NCBI GenBank assembly: GCA_016717265.1
Contig: JADKFX010000001.1
Location: 1,500,501-1,564,500 of the forward strand
Reading direction: 5' to 3'
From: Saprospiraceae bacterium
GTDB taxonomy: Bacteria > Bacteroidota > Bacteroidia > Chitinophagales > Saprospiraceae
DNA: 64,000 bases
Shown: in pieces, positions 18,307 to 27,938 of the stretch
How the letters are laid out: each line of letters begins with the position of its first letter
Position numbering within the stretch: the stretch's first letter is position 1
Notes under the pieces: generated by a model
Seen by the model: the letters and a program-made list of their open reading frames with translations, nothing else
The model's database searches: none
Told to the model about the DNA's origin: nothing
Program-made: the position numbers and the translations under genes

Positions 18307-19200
18307 ATGAACAAGATTTTAGTATTATTAATGTCTATTGTTATCCTAGGTTCTTGCGTTTCTAGCAAGAAATATAAAGACTTACAGTCTGAAATGGATA
18401 ATGTAAAAATGGGTTTACAAAAATGTAATGACAACCTTGCAAATTGTGAATCTGAAAAGTCCAAAATAGCTGCCGATTGTAAAACTCAAACTGGCAAATT
18501 AGAGTCTGAAGTAACGGCTCGTGGTAACAAAATCAAATCCCTTGAGGATCAAATGGAATTGTTGAAAAAAACAAATAACAATCTATTGGATCGATTGGCG
18601 GACCTTTCAATCGTGAGTAAGGCAGGTGCTGAAAGTATTAAAAAATCATTGGATGCATTAAATGAAAAAGATCGTTACATCAAAGATCTAAACAATTCAA
18701 TGGCTCGTAAAGATTCATTAAACCTAAGTTTAGTGATGAATTTAAAGAAATCTCTCGCTGGAATCAATTCAGACGATGTTAATATTGAAGTAAAAAAAGG
18801 CGTGGTATTCATTTCTTTATCTGACAAAATGTTATTCCGCACAGCAAGTGCTAATATCAATGATAAAGCAGGAATGGTTTTAGAGAAAATTGCAAAAGTA
18901 GTAAATGATCATAAAGACATAAATATCTTAGTGGAAGGACACACAGATAATGTACCTATGGCAAATGATTGTGTAGCAGATAATTGGGATCTCAGTACAA
19001 AAAGAGCAACAGCAGTTGTTCGGGTATTGCAAAAGAAATATGGCGTAAATCCAACCAGAATGACAGCAGGTGGACGTTCAGAGTATGATCCAAAATCAGC
19101 CAACGAAACATCCGATGGTAGAAAAACAAATCGCAGAACAGAAATTATTATTCTTCCTCAATTAGATCAGTTCTTTAAATTGATCGCACCTCAAGGATAA
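18307..19200 (+). CDS. OmpA family lipoprotein with coiled coil
   Basis: Peptidoglycan-binding outer-membrane lipoprotein of 297 residues. The start at 18307 gives a clean lipoprotein signal (ILGSC, Cys17), whereas the frame opens earlier at 18205. Residues ~25-105 are coiled coil with five Cys (KCNDNLANCESEKSKIAADC). The OmpA C-terminal domain (~170-290) has the diaminopimelate-binding features VEGHTDNVPM, NWDLSTKRATAVVRVLQ and SDGRKTNRRTEIIILP. It probably tethers the outer membrane to the cell wall. A promoter precedes it and a strong terminator follows. Confidence 0.94.
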   Translation: MNKILVLLMSIVILGSCVSSKKYKDLQSEMDNVKMGLQKCNDNLANCESEKSKIAADCKTQTGKLESEVTARGNKIKSLEDQMELLKKTNNNLLDRLADLSIVSKAGAESIKKSLDALNEKDRYIKDLNNSMARKDSLNLSLVMNLKKSLAGINSDDVNIEVKKGVVFISLSDKMLFRTASANINDKAGMVLEKIAKVVNDHKDINILVEGHTDNVPMANDCVADNWDLSTKRATAVVRVLQKKYGVNPTRMTAGGRSEYDPKSANETSDGRKTNRRTEIIILPQLDQFFKLIAPQG

Positions 19201-19220
19201 AACATTGTCAAGAAAATATA

Positions 19221-19255
19221 AAAAGCTGCTTCTGAACTGAAGCAGCTTTTTTTTT
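19221..19255 (+). terminator. Intrinsic terminator after the OmpA-like gene
   Basis: Perfect 12-bp stem AAAAGCTGCTTC with its reverse complement around the loop TGAACT, followed by a run of nine T. Confidence 0.95.
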
Positions 19256-19634
19256 GAATTTTTTTTAAATGTGCCAGACAAAATTAAATTTGGTTCATAT
19301 ACTCATATTTAAAACTGCCGATGAAGCTCATTGAGCGTAAAAATGAATATGATTAAATTATTAAATTTTAGAATAATAATCAAATTAATGAATAATTCTA
19401 TTTGTATATAATATAAAATCAATTAAATATATATTATTAATTTATTTAATATTAAATTTTATTTTTTATGGCAAAATTTTACACATTTTTCTTGTGAAAT
19501 CGTTTTATCATTACGTCAAACAACAAAAGCATGACAATCATCAAACTTATTATATGTTTGGCGAAGCCATGATTAATTGATTCAATTTAAAATAAAATTT
19601 TTTATTCATTCAAAACTGTTAATTCCAGACTGTT
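19256..19634. other. AT-rich leader/promoter region of the exbB operon
   Basis: No gene seen. Almost pure A/T from 19360 to 19470, then a slightly less A/T part up to the exbB start. It presumably holds the promoter of the exbB-exbD-exbD-tonB operon, but no exact TAnnTTTG box was recognised. Confidence 0.5.
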
Positions 19635-20459
19635 ATGAGCAATCAAAATGCAAAGGGTGCAGAAGCATCCAGTAGTAAGTTTAGTTCTTTATTTGCAGCT
19701 ATTGTCATTCCATTAGCAATTGTTGTAGGGTATTTTGTTTTTAAATATATCCTTGGAAACCCTATCCACTTTGAAGGTGGCGACCCAAATGGTCATCCAA
19801 TTCCAGGAGATTATTTAGGCATGATGTATAAAGGAGGAATCCTTGTACCTGTTTTAATGGGAATGTTTATGATTGTATTAGCGGTAATTATCGAACGTTT
19901 TTTTACAATCAATGCTGCTTCTGGGAAAGGTTCTATCCCGAATTTCGTTAGAAAGATCAAACAATTATTAGATTCTGGTAGTGTTGATCAGGCAATAAGT
20001 GAATGCGATAGACAAAAAGGCTCAGTCGCAAATGTTATCCGTGAAGGATTAACTAAATATAAAGAAATGGCAAAAGCAACAGATTTGGATAAAGATCATA
20101 AGGTATTGGCAATTCAAAAGGAAATTGAAGAATCCACCTCACTGGAGCTTCCTATGCTAGAGAAAAATCTTGTGATTTTGGCTACCATTTCTTCCGTAGC
20201 AACTCTTTTTGGTTTATTAGGAACGGTATTTGGAATGATTCGGGCGTTTTCTGCCATTGCAACAGCAGGTGCACCAGATGCAGTTGCCTTATCAACAGGG
20301 ATTTCTGAAGCTTTAATTAATACAGCACTTGGTATTTCTACTTCCGCATTAGCTATTATTTCATATAATTATTATACCACAAAAATTGATGGTTTGACTT
20401 ATGGCATTGATGAAGCAGGATTTACAATTTCACAATCTTTTGCTTCTAAGCATTCATAA
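19635..20459 (+). CDS. exbB: MotA/TolQ/ExbB proton channel family protein
   Basis: Inner-membrane subunit of the proton-driven motor that energises TonB. The 274 residues have an N-terminal helix (~22-42), a second helix at ~72-92 (GGILVPVLMGMFMIVLAVII) and the signature C-terminal pair of helices (ATISSVATLFGLLGTVFGMIRAF and GISEALINTALGISTSALAIISYNYY). The cytoplasmic loop between holds the helical segment with KIKQLLDSGSVDQAISECDRQKGSVANVIREGL. First gene of a four- or five-gene operon. Confidence 0.95.
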   Translation: MSNQNAKGAEASSSKFSSLFAAIVIPLAIVVGYFVFKYILGNPIHFEGGDPNGHPIPGDYLGMMYKGGILVPVLMGMFMIVLAVIIERFFTINAASGKGSIPNFVRKIKQLLDSGSVDQAISECDRQKGSVANVIREGLTKYKEMAKATDLDKDHKVLAIQKEIEESTSLELPMLEKNLVILATISSVATLFGLLGTVFGMIRAFSAIATAGAPDAVALSTGISEALINTALGISTSALAIISYNYYTTKIDGLTYGIDEAGFTISQSFASKHS

Positions 20460-20474
20460 TTATCAAAACCAGAT

Positions 20475-21080
20475 ATGCCAAAGGTTAAAGTCCCACGAAA
20501 AAGTACGGCGATAGATATGACTGCCATGTGTGATGTGGCTTTTTTATTGCTTACCTTTTTCATATTGACAACAAAATTCAGGGCACCTGAAGTAGTGGAA
20601 ATTGATATTCCTTCTTCAACAGCTCAAATTCCAATTCCAGACAAAGACATCTTGATGATACAAATTGCTCCAGATGGCAAAGTATTTATGGGTTTAGATG
20701 ACCAAAACACACGTTTAGGTCTGCTTGAAAGATTGGAAGAAGCCTATCAAATAAAATTTACCCCGGGCCAAAGAGATGCATTCCGACTTACTGAATTATG
20801 GGGTATGGATATCCGGCAACTGCCGCAATGGTTAGATTTGAATGCAAATGATAGGGCTCATTCCAAGCAGCCAGGTATAAAGATTGATACTACTGGGGGT
20901 GAACATCAATTGCAAGATTTAATATTATTTTCAAGAAGAGCAAATAATAATTTGCGAATAGCTATCAAAGCTGATAAAACGACCGAGTATAAAGCTTTTG
21001 ATAAAGTAATCGAAGCACTTCAAATTCAGAAAGTTAATCGCTTTAATTTGATTACTTCAGCAAAAGGAAATAAAGAATAA
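20475..21080 (+). CDS. exbD: ExbD/TolR family protein, first copy
   Basis: Partner of ExbB in the TonB motor. The 201 residues have one N-terminal membrane helix with the proton-carrying Asp in AMCDVAFLLLTFFIL (Asp near residue 19) and a periplasmic C-terminal domain ending in FDKVIEALQIQKVNRFNLIT. An insert of ~60 residues in the periplasmic domain (RLGLLERLEEAYQIKF to GGEHQLQDLIL) makes it longer than E. coli ExbD, as is usual in Bacteroidota. It starts 15 nt after exbB. Confidence 0.94.
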   Translation: MPKVKVPRKSTAIDMTAMCDVAFLLLTFFILTTKFRAPEVVEIDIPSSTAQIPIPDKDILMIQIAPDGKVFMGLDDQNTRLGLLERLEEAYQIKFTPGQRDAFRLTELWGMDIRQLPQWLDLNANDRAHSKQPGIKIDTTGGEHQLQDLILFSRRANNNLRIAIKADKTTEYKAFDKVIEALQIQKVNRFNLITSAKGNKE

Positions 21081-21118
21081 TTAATTATCATTTTTAAAGC
21101 ATAAAATTCAATTGAATT

Positions 21119-21685
21119 ATGGCTGAAATGAATGTACCCGAAAGTGGTGCGAAAAAAGGTAAAAAGAAATCCCGGGCTAAGAAAATGTCTACGCGGGTAG
21201 ATTTAACTGCAATGGTGGATCTCGGTTTTTTGTTGATCACATTTTTTATGTTAGCAACAACGTTTAACAAACCGAAAACAATGGAGGTAAACAAACCGGC
21301 AAAACCAGATAAATTGGAAGAAGAACCACCTATTAAAATGTCTAAAACAGTAAACTTTTTATTAGGTAATAATAATAAAGTTTATTGGTATGTTTCTCCA
21401 GATGAAATTACAGCAGACACAAATATTGAAATGGATAGCGTGGATTACAGCGCAAATGGTGTTCGCAAAGTGATCCAAAGACGGATAAAGGAAGTTCATG
21501 AAATGTGGACAGATACAACCAACTTATTTGTTATGATTAAGCCATTGCCAAATTCAAAATACAAAAACGTGGTTGATATATTAGATGAAATGACGATTAA
21601 TAATGTAAGAACCTATGCTATTTTACCTCCTAACGATCCCGTAGATAGTGTAGTTTGTTTAAGAATTGGTCAATTAAGGAAATAA
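21119..21685 (+). CDS. exbD: ExbD/TolR family protein, second copy
   Basis: Second ExbD-type subunit (188 residues). A basic N-terminus rich in K/R (GAKKGKKKSRAKK) precedes the membrane helix with the essential Asp in DLTAMVDLGFLLITFFMLA. The periplasmic domain carries an acidic/basic linker (KPDKLEEEPPIKMSK) and ends with NVVDILDEMTINNVRTYAIL. It is clearly diverged from the first copy. Two unlike ExbD proteins per operon are a common Bacteroidota arrangement, possibly forming a hetero-dimer. It starts 38 nt after the first copy. Confidence 0.94.
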   Translation: MAEMNVPESGAKKGKKKSRAKKMSTRVDLTAMVDLGFLLITFFMLATTFNKPKTMEVNKPAKPDKLEEEPPIKMSKTVNFLLGNNNKVYWYVSPDEITADTNIEMDSVDYSANGVRKVIQRRIKEVHEMWTDTTNLFVMIKPLPNSKYKNVVDILDEMTINNVRTYAILPPNDPVDSVVCLRIGQLRK

Positions 21686-21735
21686 TTTGAGAAAAATTTT
21701 GTTATACCATTAAGCGTATTAAATCTAAATAAAAA

Positions 21736-22554
21736 ATGGAACAAAAAGATTATATGAAGCTATCCATGGATGAAATCGTCTTTGAAGGGCGAAATAAAAC
21801 CTATGGTGCTTATATACTTCGCAAGATCTATAGTGATCATATGACCCGTTCGGCCATATTAGGCATCCTGCTGTTTATAATTAGTATCAGTATGCCCATG
21901 ATCATTAAATTGGTGCAAGGGTGGATTCCTGAAAAGACAGAGAAAGATATAATGAAAGAAGTAATCCTAGCGGATGCACCACCGCTGGATCCTAAAAAAC
22001 CACCACCACCACCACCACCTAAAATTGAACCACCACCGATTAAAGATCAAATTAAATTTGTCCCTCCTAAAGTTAAAAAGGATGAAGAGGTCAAAGAAGA
22101 AGAACCACCTCCACCTACAATCGAGGAGCTGAAGGATAAAGAAATAGCCACTGAAACAAAGGAAGGCGACAAAGATGGAATTGATGCTTCTTTAATAGAG
22201 CCTCCTCCTCCAGTAGTTGAGGAAAAGAAAGAAGAAGAGGTCTTTAAATTTGTTGAACAAATGCCTTCATTTCCCGATGGAGACGCAGCGATGTTAAAAT
22301 ACATTCGGGAGCATGTTAAATATCCAGCCATTGCAAAAGAAAATGGAATTGAAGGTACCGTAGTAATCCAATTTGTTGTGACAAGAGATGGCGATATCCA
22401 AAAAGTTCAAGTAGCCCGCGGTATTGGCGGAGGTTGTGATGAAGAAGCTGCAAGAGTGGTTAAATCCATGCCCAACTGGAAACCAGGAAAGCACAATGGA
22501 AAGGCAGTTCCCGTAAGCTTTACCTTGCCGATCCGATTTAAGTTGGAAGGCTAG
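21736..22554 (+). CDS. tonB: Energy transducer TonB
   Basis: Links the ExbB/ExbD motor to outer-membrane receptors. The 272 residues have a short cytoplasmic N-terminus with the Bacteroidota-type MDEIVFEGRNKTYGAYILRK segment, a membrane helix at ~38-60, and a long proline-rich and acidic/basic periplasmic linker (~80-165, runs of P and KKEEE). The C-terminal TonB domain begins near residue 190 with MLKYIREHVKYPAIAKENGIEGTV, here in pieces, and ends VSFTLPIRFKLEG. Likely partner of the TonB receptors at 7494 and 46393. Confidence 0.96.
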   Translation: MEQKDYMKLSMDEIVFEGRNKTYGAYILRKIYSDHMTRSAILGILLFIISISMPMIIKLVQGWIPEKTEKDIMKEVILADAPPLDPKKPPPPPPPKIEPPPIKDQIKFVPPKVKKDEEVKEEEPPPPTIEELKDKEIATETKEGDKDGIDASLIEPPPPVVEEKKEEEVFKFVEQMPSFPDGDAAMLKYIREHVKYPAIAKENGIEGTVVIQFVVTRDGDIQKVQVARGIGGGCDEEAARVVKSMPNWKPGKHNGKAVPVSFTLPIRFKLEG

Positions 22555-22727
22555 TGGCTATTCGGAAAATATTTTATATCTTATTGGGAATTACATATAT
22601 AGTCTTAGGCGTATTGGTTTGGGTGAAATCTTTCTTTGCATATCCTTGGGGTCAAATTTTTTCAATCACTTGTATAAGCTATGGAACCTTTAGAATTTAT
22701 CGGGGACTCAAAATTCAGGAATATTAA
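22554..22727 (+). CDS. Possible small membrane protein with GTG start
   Basis: A 57-residue frame begins with GTG that overlaps the last base of the tonB stop (TAGTG) and ends with TAA. It encodes a basic start (VAIRK), about one or two hydrophobic segments (IFYILLGITYIVLGVLVWV and SFFAYPWGQIFSITCISYG) and a basic end RIYRGLKIQEY. Translational coupling to tonB and a membrane-protein-like residue pattern favour a real gene. No family is recognised and the start is not ATG. Confidence 0.55.
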   Translation: MAIRKIFYILLGITYIVLGVLVWVKSFFAYPWGQIFSITCISYGTFRIYRGLKIQEY

Positions 22728-22924
22728 ATATGATCGCTACGCCAAATATTAGTGCGCACATTGCCAAAATCAGGCAATCGCCTCGATGTAATATTTGTTT
22801 ATTTTTTGGGACCATTCTACCACACTGGATAGAAGCTTGAACATAAATATAAACAGCTCCAAAACCCTTAAGAGTAAAAGGTTCTTCCCTATAATCTTCA
22901 TTCCTGATAGATTATCTTTACCGT

Positions 22925-24415
22925 ATGGAACAATTAAATTTAGTTTCTCTCATTCTTGGATTTGTTTTAGGTATCATCCTGCTTTTGTTGAATCGAATGA
23001 ACACTTCTAAGAATACAGAACAGCTTCGAAATCAGTTAAATGATGCTTTGAATCAACAAAAAATTATAGATGAAAAGTGGAAAAAAGAAGCCGCTGATTA
23101 TCGAAATTTAGAAGTGAAACATGACTCAAAACTCCAGGAATTTCAAAGTTTAATTGCAGAAAATTCAGCCTTGATAAATTCAATTCAAAATGCAAAAGAA
23201 CTAGTCAATAAAAGTGTTCTTGAATGCACTGATTTAAAAAATTTCAATCAAATACAACAACAGGAAAATTCGGAAATTAAACAACGATTCGCAGAATTGA
23301 ATTCACAAAATCGTTTTCTTTTGGAAAAATTAAATACACAAAAATCAGAGTTTGAAGAAATTAGGAAACAAGCTCAAGTAGAGTTTCAAAATATTGCCAA
23401 TAAAATTTTAGAAGAAAAGTCTCAAAAATTTACAGCCTCAAACAAAGAAAGCATTGATACGATATTAAAACCACTCGGCGAAAATCTCGATCAGTTCCGG
23501 AAAAAAGTTGAAGAAACCTATGACAAAGAATCCAAGCAGCGATTTTCATTAGAAGAGAAAGTCAAGGAATTAGTCGAAATGAATCAACGATTAAGTCAGG
23601 AAGCAAATAATCTTACTTCCGCACTTAAAGGACAATCAAAAAAACAAGGCAATTGGGGGGAGATTATTTTGGAGAGTATACTGGAAAAGTCAGGCCTTCA
23701 AAAAAATCGAGAATATAAAGTACAGGTAAGTGTTCAAAATGAAGAAGGTAGAAGATTGCAACCAGATGTGATTGTTTATTTGCCAGATGCTCGGACCATT
23801 GTAATTGATTCTAAAGTTTCATTAGTGGCCTATGATCGATTTTCATCTGCAGATTCAAGAGAGGATCAGGATCTTGCATTAAAAGAACATATCACCTCAA
23901 TGTATAATCACATTGATCAATTAGGAGATAAAAAATATGATACCATCGTGGGTACACTCGATTTTACGATGATGTTTATTCCAATAGAACCAGCATATAT
24001 AATAGCTATCCAGGAAGATCAAGAACTTTGGGCATATGCTTATGCAAAACGAATCCTGCTAATTAGTCCGACGAATTTAATTGCATCTTTAAAACTAATC
24101 GCCGATCTTTGGAAACGGGAACAACAAAGTAAAAATGCTATGGAAATTGCAAAACAAGGCGAAAAACTTTATGAAAAGATTATCGGATTTCTGGAATCAA
24201 TGGAAGATGTCGGAAAACATATAAACAGATCACAAGACTCCTATCATAAAGCCGTAAGTCAATTGCGGGATGGTCGGGGAAGCCTGATAAAACGCGCTGA
24301 GAATATGAAAAAATTAGGCTTAAATTCTCAAAAAGAAATCCCGAGCACTATGATTCCATTTGAAGATGCAGATTCAGAATTGGATTTTGGAGAAGCTACG
24401 AGTATCGAAGAATAA
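22925..24415 (+). CDS. rmuC: DNA recombination protein RmuC
   Basis: Nuclease-like protein of the RmuC family, linked to limiting inversions at short inverted repeats. The 496 residues start with a membrane helix (LVSLILGFVLGIILLLLN), followed by a long coiled coil (~30-200). The conserved core has QGNWGEIILESILEKSGL, PDVIVYLPDARTIVIDSKVSL, and MMFIPIEPAYIIAIQE ... YAYAKRILLISPTNLIASLKLI. The tail is acidic. The D...DSKVSL motif matches the PD-(D/E)XK-like active site proposed for the family. It stands alone. Confidence 0.95.
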   Translation: MEQLNLVSLILGFVLGIILLLLNRMNTSKNTEQLRNQLNDALNQQKIIDEKWKKEAADYRNLEVKHDSKLQEFQSLIAENSALINSIQNAKELVNKSVLECTDLKNFNQIQQQENSEIKQRFAELNSQNRFLLEKLNTQKSEFEEIRKQAQVEFQNIANKILEEKSQKFTASNKESIDTILKPLGENLDQFRKKVEETYDKESKQRFSLEEKVKELVEMNQRLSQEANNLTSALKGQSKKQGNWGEIILESILEKSGLQKNREYKVQVSVQNEEGRRLQPDVIVYLPDARTIVIDSKVSLVAYDRFSSADSREDQDLALKEHITSMYNHIDQLGDKKYDTIVGTLDFTMMFIPIEPAYIIAIQEDQELWAYAYAKRILLISPTNLIASLKLIADLWKREQQSKNAMEIAKQGEKLYEKIIGFLESMEDVGKHINRSQDSYHKAVSQLRDGRGSLIKRAENMKKLGLNSQKEIPSTMIPFEDADSELDFGEATSIEE

Positions 24416-24589
24416 ATTAATTTATTATTAAATATAATATATAAATTACTGTTTATGTAATTAATATATATTAAATATAAATTTAATAAATAAATCAATT
24501 GCTCAAACGTTAATTAATTATTAAGTACTATAGGTTCTATTTATATTTGATGTTTAATATATTTTTATTAACAAACAAAACCTTAATAC

Positions 24590-26626
24590 ATGAAGAGATT
24601 TTTACTAATACTTTTTATTGGAGGGTCGTTTAGCGGTTTATTTGCTCAAAATACATTTTCCGATAATTTTGATAGCTATACTGCGGGCGCTTTCTTAGGA
24701 GTAAGTTCTACTAAATGGTCCACTTGGAGTGGAATTAAAGGAGGAGCTGATGATACCAAAGTGAGTAACGAACAAGCTCATAGTGGTGCCAATTCAATAA
24801 AATTTATTTCCAATGTTTCAGGTGGTGGCCCTGCAGATGTGATTTTGCCTTTTGGTGGAAGAAAAACAAATGGAGTTTTTACCATGGAGATGTGGATGTA
24901 TGTTGTAACTGGTACAGGAGCTTATTTTAATTGGCAAGGAAATGCTGTAGTTGGTCAAATCTGGTCTATGGATGCATTCTTTGACCCGAATGGTGATGTT
25001 CGGTTTACCTTAGGTACAGCTGGGGCTGGAACGATTGCAAAAGGAACCCATCTAAAAGATACCTGGTTCAAAATAAAAGTGGTTGCAAATATGACCGATA
25101 ATAATTGGGAAGCTTTTATAGATGATAAATCCCTTGGAAGCTGGTCAAATCCAAACAATGCAGTTGCATCTATGGATATTTATCCAACGAGTTCTAACAA
25201 TCTTTCTACGTACTATGTAGATGATGTGACTTATACTTATGAACCCTTTGTTTCATTAAATTTAGATGCTACCTTATCAAGCGCAACCGTGAGACCTAAA
25301 AATCTTACAGGTGAAACTGCGCCGGCTAGTATTAAAATTAAAAATGTAGGTCGTACAAAAATTACATCAGCAGAAGTTGTATGGTCTGTGAATGGTGGAT
25401 CCCCTACCACGGAGAATTATACTTTAAATCTTGATAGTTTAAAAGAATCTGCTGCATTACCATTAACTGGATTAATAACTTATGGAGTTGGAATTGGTAA
25501 ATTGGATATTGCGATAACCAAAGTGAATTCTAATACAGATGATAAACAAAGTAACAACAGCCGTTCTGTGGCAATTGAAGGTGTTACACCTGCTCCAAAT
25601 AAAAAGCATGTCGTGGAAGAGGCTACCGGTACCTGGTGCCAGTGGTGCCCAAGAGGTGCGGTTTATATGGATTCTTTGACAAAGTTATTTCCAAATCATT
25701 TTATTGGTATTGCAGTACATAATAGAGACCCTATGGTGTTTGCAGCATATGATTCGGGCTTAGCTACATTTCCTGGTTTCGCAGGATATCCAAGTGTTAT
25801 CAATAATCGAAAATTATTAGGGGATCCTAGTGGAATGGAACCCGTATTTTATGATCACATTGTAGAATTAACACCGGTAATTCTTGATCTTGGAGCAAAA
25901 TATGATGCAACTACTAAGGAATTAACCGTTGAAGTTAAAGCAGATTTTGTTGAAGCTGTAACTGGAGATCATCGATTCAATCTAGTTATTGTAGAAGATG
26001 GTGTTAAAGGAACTACTTCAGCATACAATCAATCAAATGCTTATGCAGGTGGAACAAATGGCGTTATGGGCGGATATGAAATTCTTCCCAATCCTGTTCC
26101 GGCAGCTCGTATGACCTATAATCATGTGGGTCGTGCAATTGTAGATGGATGGTCTGGGGAGCAAGGTTTTTTACCAGATGACATTCCAGCAAATACCTCG
26201 TATATTAAATCTTATACATACCTAATTCCAACTGGATACAATCCTGCAAAAATGAGATTGGTTGGACTTATGATGGACCCTAATGGTGAAATCCTAAATG
26301 CAAATGAAGCAACTTTTGATGATGCTGTTGCCGCTGGTTTATTTACAGCAACAAATGATCCTAATGCGAATGTTAGCGCAGTTAAAATAATTCCAAATCC
26401 TGCTTCAGATTATATGGAAATAAGTTTGAATCTATTAAATCAAACAGATCTTGCTGTTGAAATTTTAGATTTGATGGGACGTACAATAATTAAAAAGGAA
26501 TATGGTCTTCAAAATGGTGAAATTGTATTGCCAATCCAAACTTCTTTATTGGATAATGGTAATTATATTTTGCGTCTTTATGAAGGAAATAAAATGAAAA
26601 CACAAAAATTAGTGGTAGCTCATTAA
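24590..26626 (+). CDS. Large Omp28-like protein with T9SS type A sorting domain
   Basis: Predicted secreted protein of 678 residues. Signal peptide ends GLFAQ. Residues ~22-215 look like a concanavalin-type jelly roll (SDNFDSYTAGAF ... YYVDDVTYTYE). Then comes a beta module (~220-330), and an Omp28-type thioredoxin fold with CQWC (Cys350 and Cys353) in VVEEATGTWCQWCPRG and the cis-Pro region FAGYPSVI. The T9SS type A domain starts near IIPNPASDYMEISLN. It shares domain type with the protein at 10558 but has an extra N-terminal domain. Substrate and redox role unknown. Terminator follows. Confidence 0.88.
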   Translation: MKRFLLILFIGGSFSGLFAQNTFSDNFDSYTAGAFLGVSSTKWSTWSGIKGGADDTKVSNEQAHSGANSIKFISNVSGGGPADVILPFGGRKTNGVFTMEMWMYVVTGTGAYFNWQGNAVVGQIWSMDAFFDPNGDVRFTLGTAGAGTIAKGTHLKDTWFKIKVVANMTDNNWEAFIDDKSLGSWSNPNNAVASMDIYPTSSNNLSTYYVDDVTYTYEPFVSLNLDATLSSATVRPKNLTGETAPASIKIKNVGRTKITSAEVVWSVNGGSPTTENYTLNLDSLKESAALPLTGLITYGVGIGKLDIAITKVNSNTDDKQSNNSRSVAIEGVTPAPNKKHVVEEATGTWCQWCPRGAVYMDSLTKLFPNHFIGIAVHNRDPMVFAAYDSGLATFPGFAGYPSVINNRKLLGDPSGMEPVFYDHIVELTPVILDLGAKYDATTKELTVEVKADFVEAVTGDHRFNLVIVEDGVKGTTSAYNQSNAYAGGTNGVMGGYEILPNPVPAARMTYNHVGRAIVDGWSGEQGFLPDDIPANTSYIKSYTYLIPTGYNPAKMRLVGLMMDPNGEILNANEATFDDAVAAGLFTATNDPNANVSAVKIIPNPASDYMEISLNLLNQTDLAVEILDLMGRTIIKKEYGLQNGEIVLPIQTSLLDNGNYILRLYEGNKMKTQKLVVAH

Positions 26627-26644
26627 AATTATATAGTTTCTATC

Positions 26645-26680
26645 AAAAAGCCATTTCAGTAATTTGAAATGGCTTTTTTT
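26645..26680 (+). terminator. Intrinsic terminator, probably bidirectional
   Basis: Fourteen-pair stem with arm AAAAAGCCATTTCA and its reverse complement around GTAATT, with flanking A and T tracts. It lies between convergent genes and could end both. Confidence 0.93.
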
Positions 26681-26780
26681 ATGAATGCTAGTGACTAACC
26701 ACAAGACCTAAAATTGTACTCAGCTTACGCCAAACTTTAAAACAACTGCATCAACAAACTAGCCATTCCAAAGGATCCAT

Positions 26781-27938
26781 CTATTTTGCTAAAAATAGAA
26801 GTGGATTTTGTGGATTTTTTCCATTCCAGGTTTCAAAATGTAATTCAAAAAGTCCCTGATCATTTTTAAAAGCTTTTCCAAGGTTCATCCCAGTTTCAAC
26901 TTTTTCACCATTGCGTAAAAGCACACTTTGTAGATTTGAATATACTACGTATAAATTTTTGTTTTTTGTTATTAATAAATAGAGTTGATTCGGCATTTTT
27001 CGAATTTGTACCACTTCAGCATTCATGGCGGCAGTTACAAATGGATTACTGGATTGTAAGTCGATTCCATTATTTCGTATAATCAGATTCTTATTTCCAG
27101 ATTCAATATTTTTTCCAAATCGTGAAATAATTGCAGATTCTTCCATTGGAAATTTCATAATATTTTTAGTATTCGTAAGTACTGCCCGGTCTGTTTTTTT
27201 GTTCAGGCCTTCGATACTTTCTTTAATCCAGGAACTTAATTGTTCTTTTTTCTTTTTATAGCTTAAAAGTTCGGCACTTAAACTTAATTCTTTGGTCTGT
27301 AATCCTTGAATTAAAGTTTTCGCACTTGTAAGATCCGAAATAATTTTTACTTCTTCTTCTTTTACAGTTTTTAACAAAGAATCCTGTTTGAAAGATTCAA
27401 GATTTAAATTATTTAACGAATGGAGATACTTACTTTTCCAGGTTTTCATCGAACTTAAAATTTGGATTCTCTGATTTTCAATTCTTTCAATTAAATACCA
27501 TCGCTTTACATTTTCATCCAGGTTATCAGGACTCATCATGGTAAGTAAAGGATTATAGGTAAGTCGGTGTATCAATTTATATTTCAAGAGCAAACTGTAT
27601 TCTTTTTGTAATTTGATTAATTGTGTACTGTTTTCTTCATTTTGAATTTGAAATGATTTTATTTTATTATTGGTAACCTGAAGTTCACTATTTAGTTTTT
27701 CTTTTAATTCTCTACGATATATTATTTGACTTTGTAAAAGTTCTAACTTTTTAAATAATTGCCTTTTCTCTTCTTTAGAGGAATTCAATAAATCGTTTGT
27801 TTGATTAATTGCTTTTTGGATTTCATTTATTTGATTCATATTCTGATTTCGGGCAATTGAATTTTGTGCCGTAATCTGGACGTTGATTATAATAATGATG
27901 TTTAGGGTATAAAATAAGAAGATTTTTTTTAACTTCAT
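26781..27938 (-). CDS. EnvC-like murein hydrolase activator (M23 fold)
   Basis: Periplasmic protein of 385 residues: signal peptide (ends VQITAQ), long coiled coil (~25-250), then a LytM/M23 domain (~265-385). In active M23 enzymes the first zinc ligand is the His of HxGIDI. Here the matching site reads NNGIDLQSS, so that His is replaced by Asn. The LHFETW strand keeps the later His. The protein therefore probably activates amidases for daughter-cell separation rather than cutting peptidoglycan. It ends the tpr-DUF4292-envC operon and overlaps DUF4292 by 4 nt. Confidence 0.92.
   Translation of the reverse strand: MKLKKIFLFYTLNIIIIINVQITAQNSIARNQNMNQINEIQKAINQTNDLLNSSKEEKRQLFKKLELLQSQIIYRRELKEKLNSELQVTNNKIKSFQIQNEENSTQLIKLQKEYSLLLKYKLIHRLTYNPLLTMMSPDNLDENVKRWYLIERIENQRIQILSSMKTWKSKYLHSLNNLNLESFKQDSLLKTVKEEEVKIISDLTSAKTLIQGLQTKELSLSAELLSYKKKKEQLSSWIKESIEGLNKKTDRAVLTNTKNIMKFPMEESAIISRFGKNIESGNKNLIIRNNGIDLQSSNPFVTAAMNAEVVQIRKMPNQLYLLITKNKNLYVVYSNLQSVLLRNGEKVETGMNLGKAFKNDQGLFELHFETWNGKNPQNPLLFLAK

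Noticed and set aside
22702..22911. Minus-strand open stretch of ~70 codons with a hydrophobic end (CLILAMCALIFGVAIIF)
   Set aside because: Only an internal ATG giving 35 residues, no upstream start, and it overlaps the better-supported small gene after tonB.
22795..23010. Plus-strand frame of 71 codons before rmuC
   Set aside because: Overlaps the clear rmuC N-terminus in another frame and has no motif.
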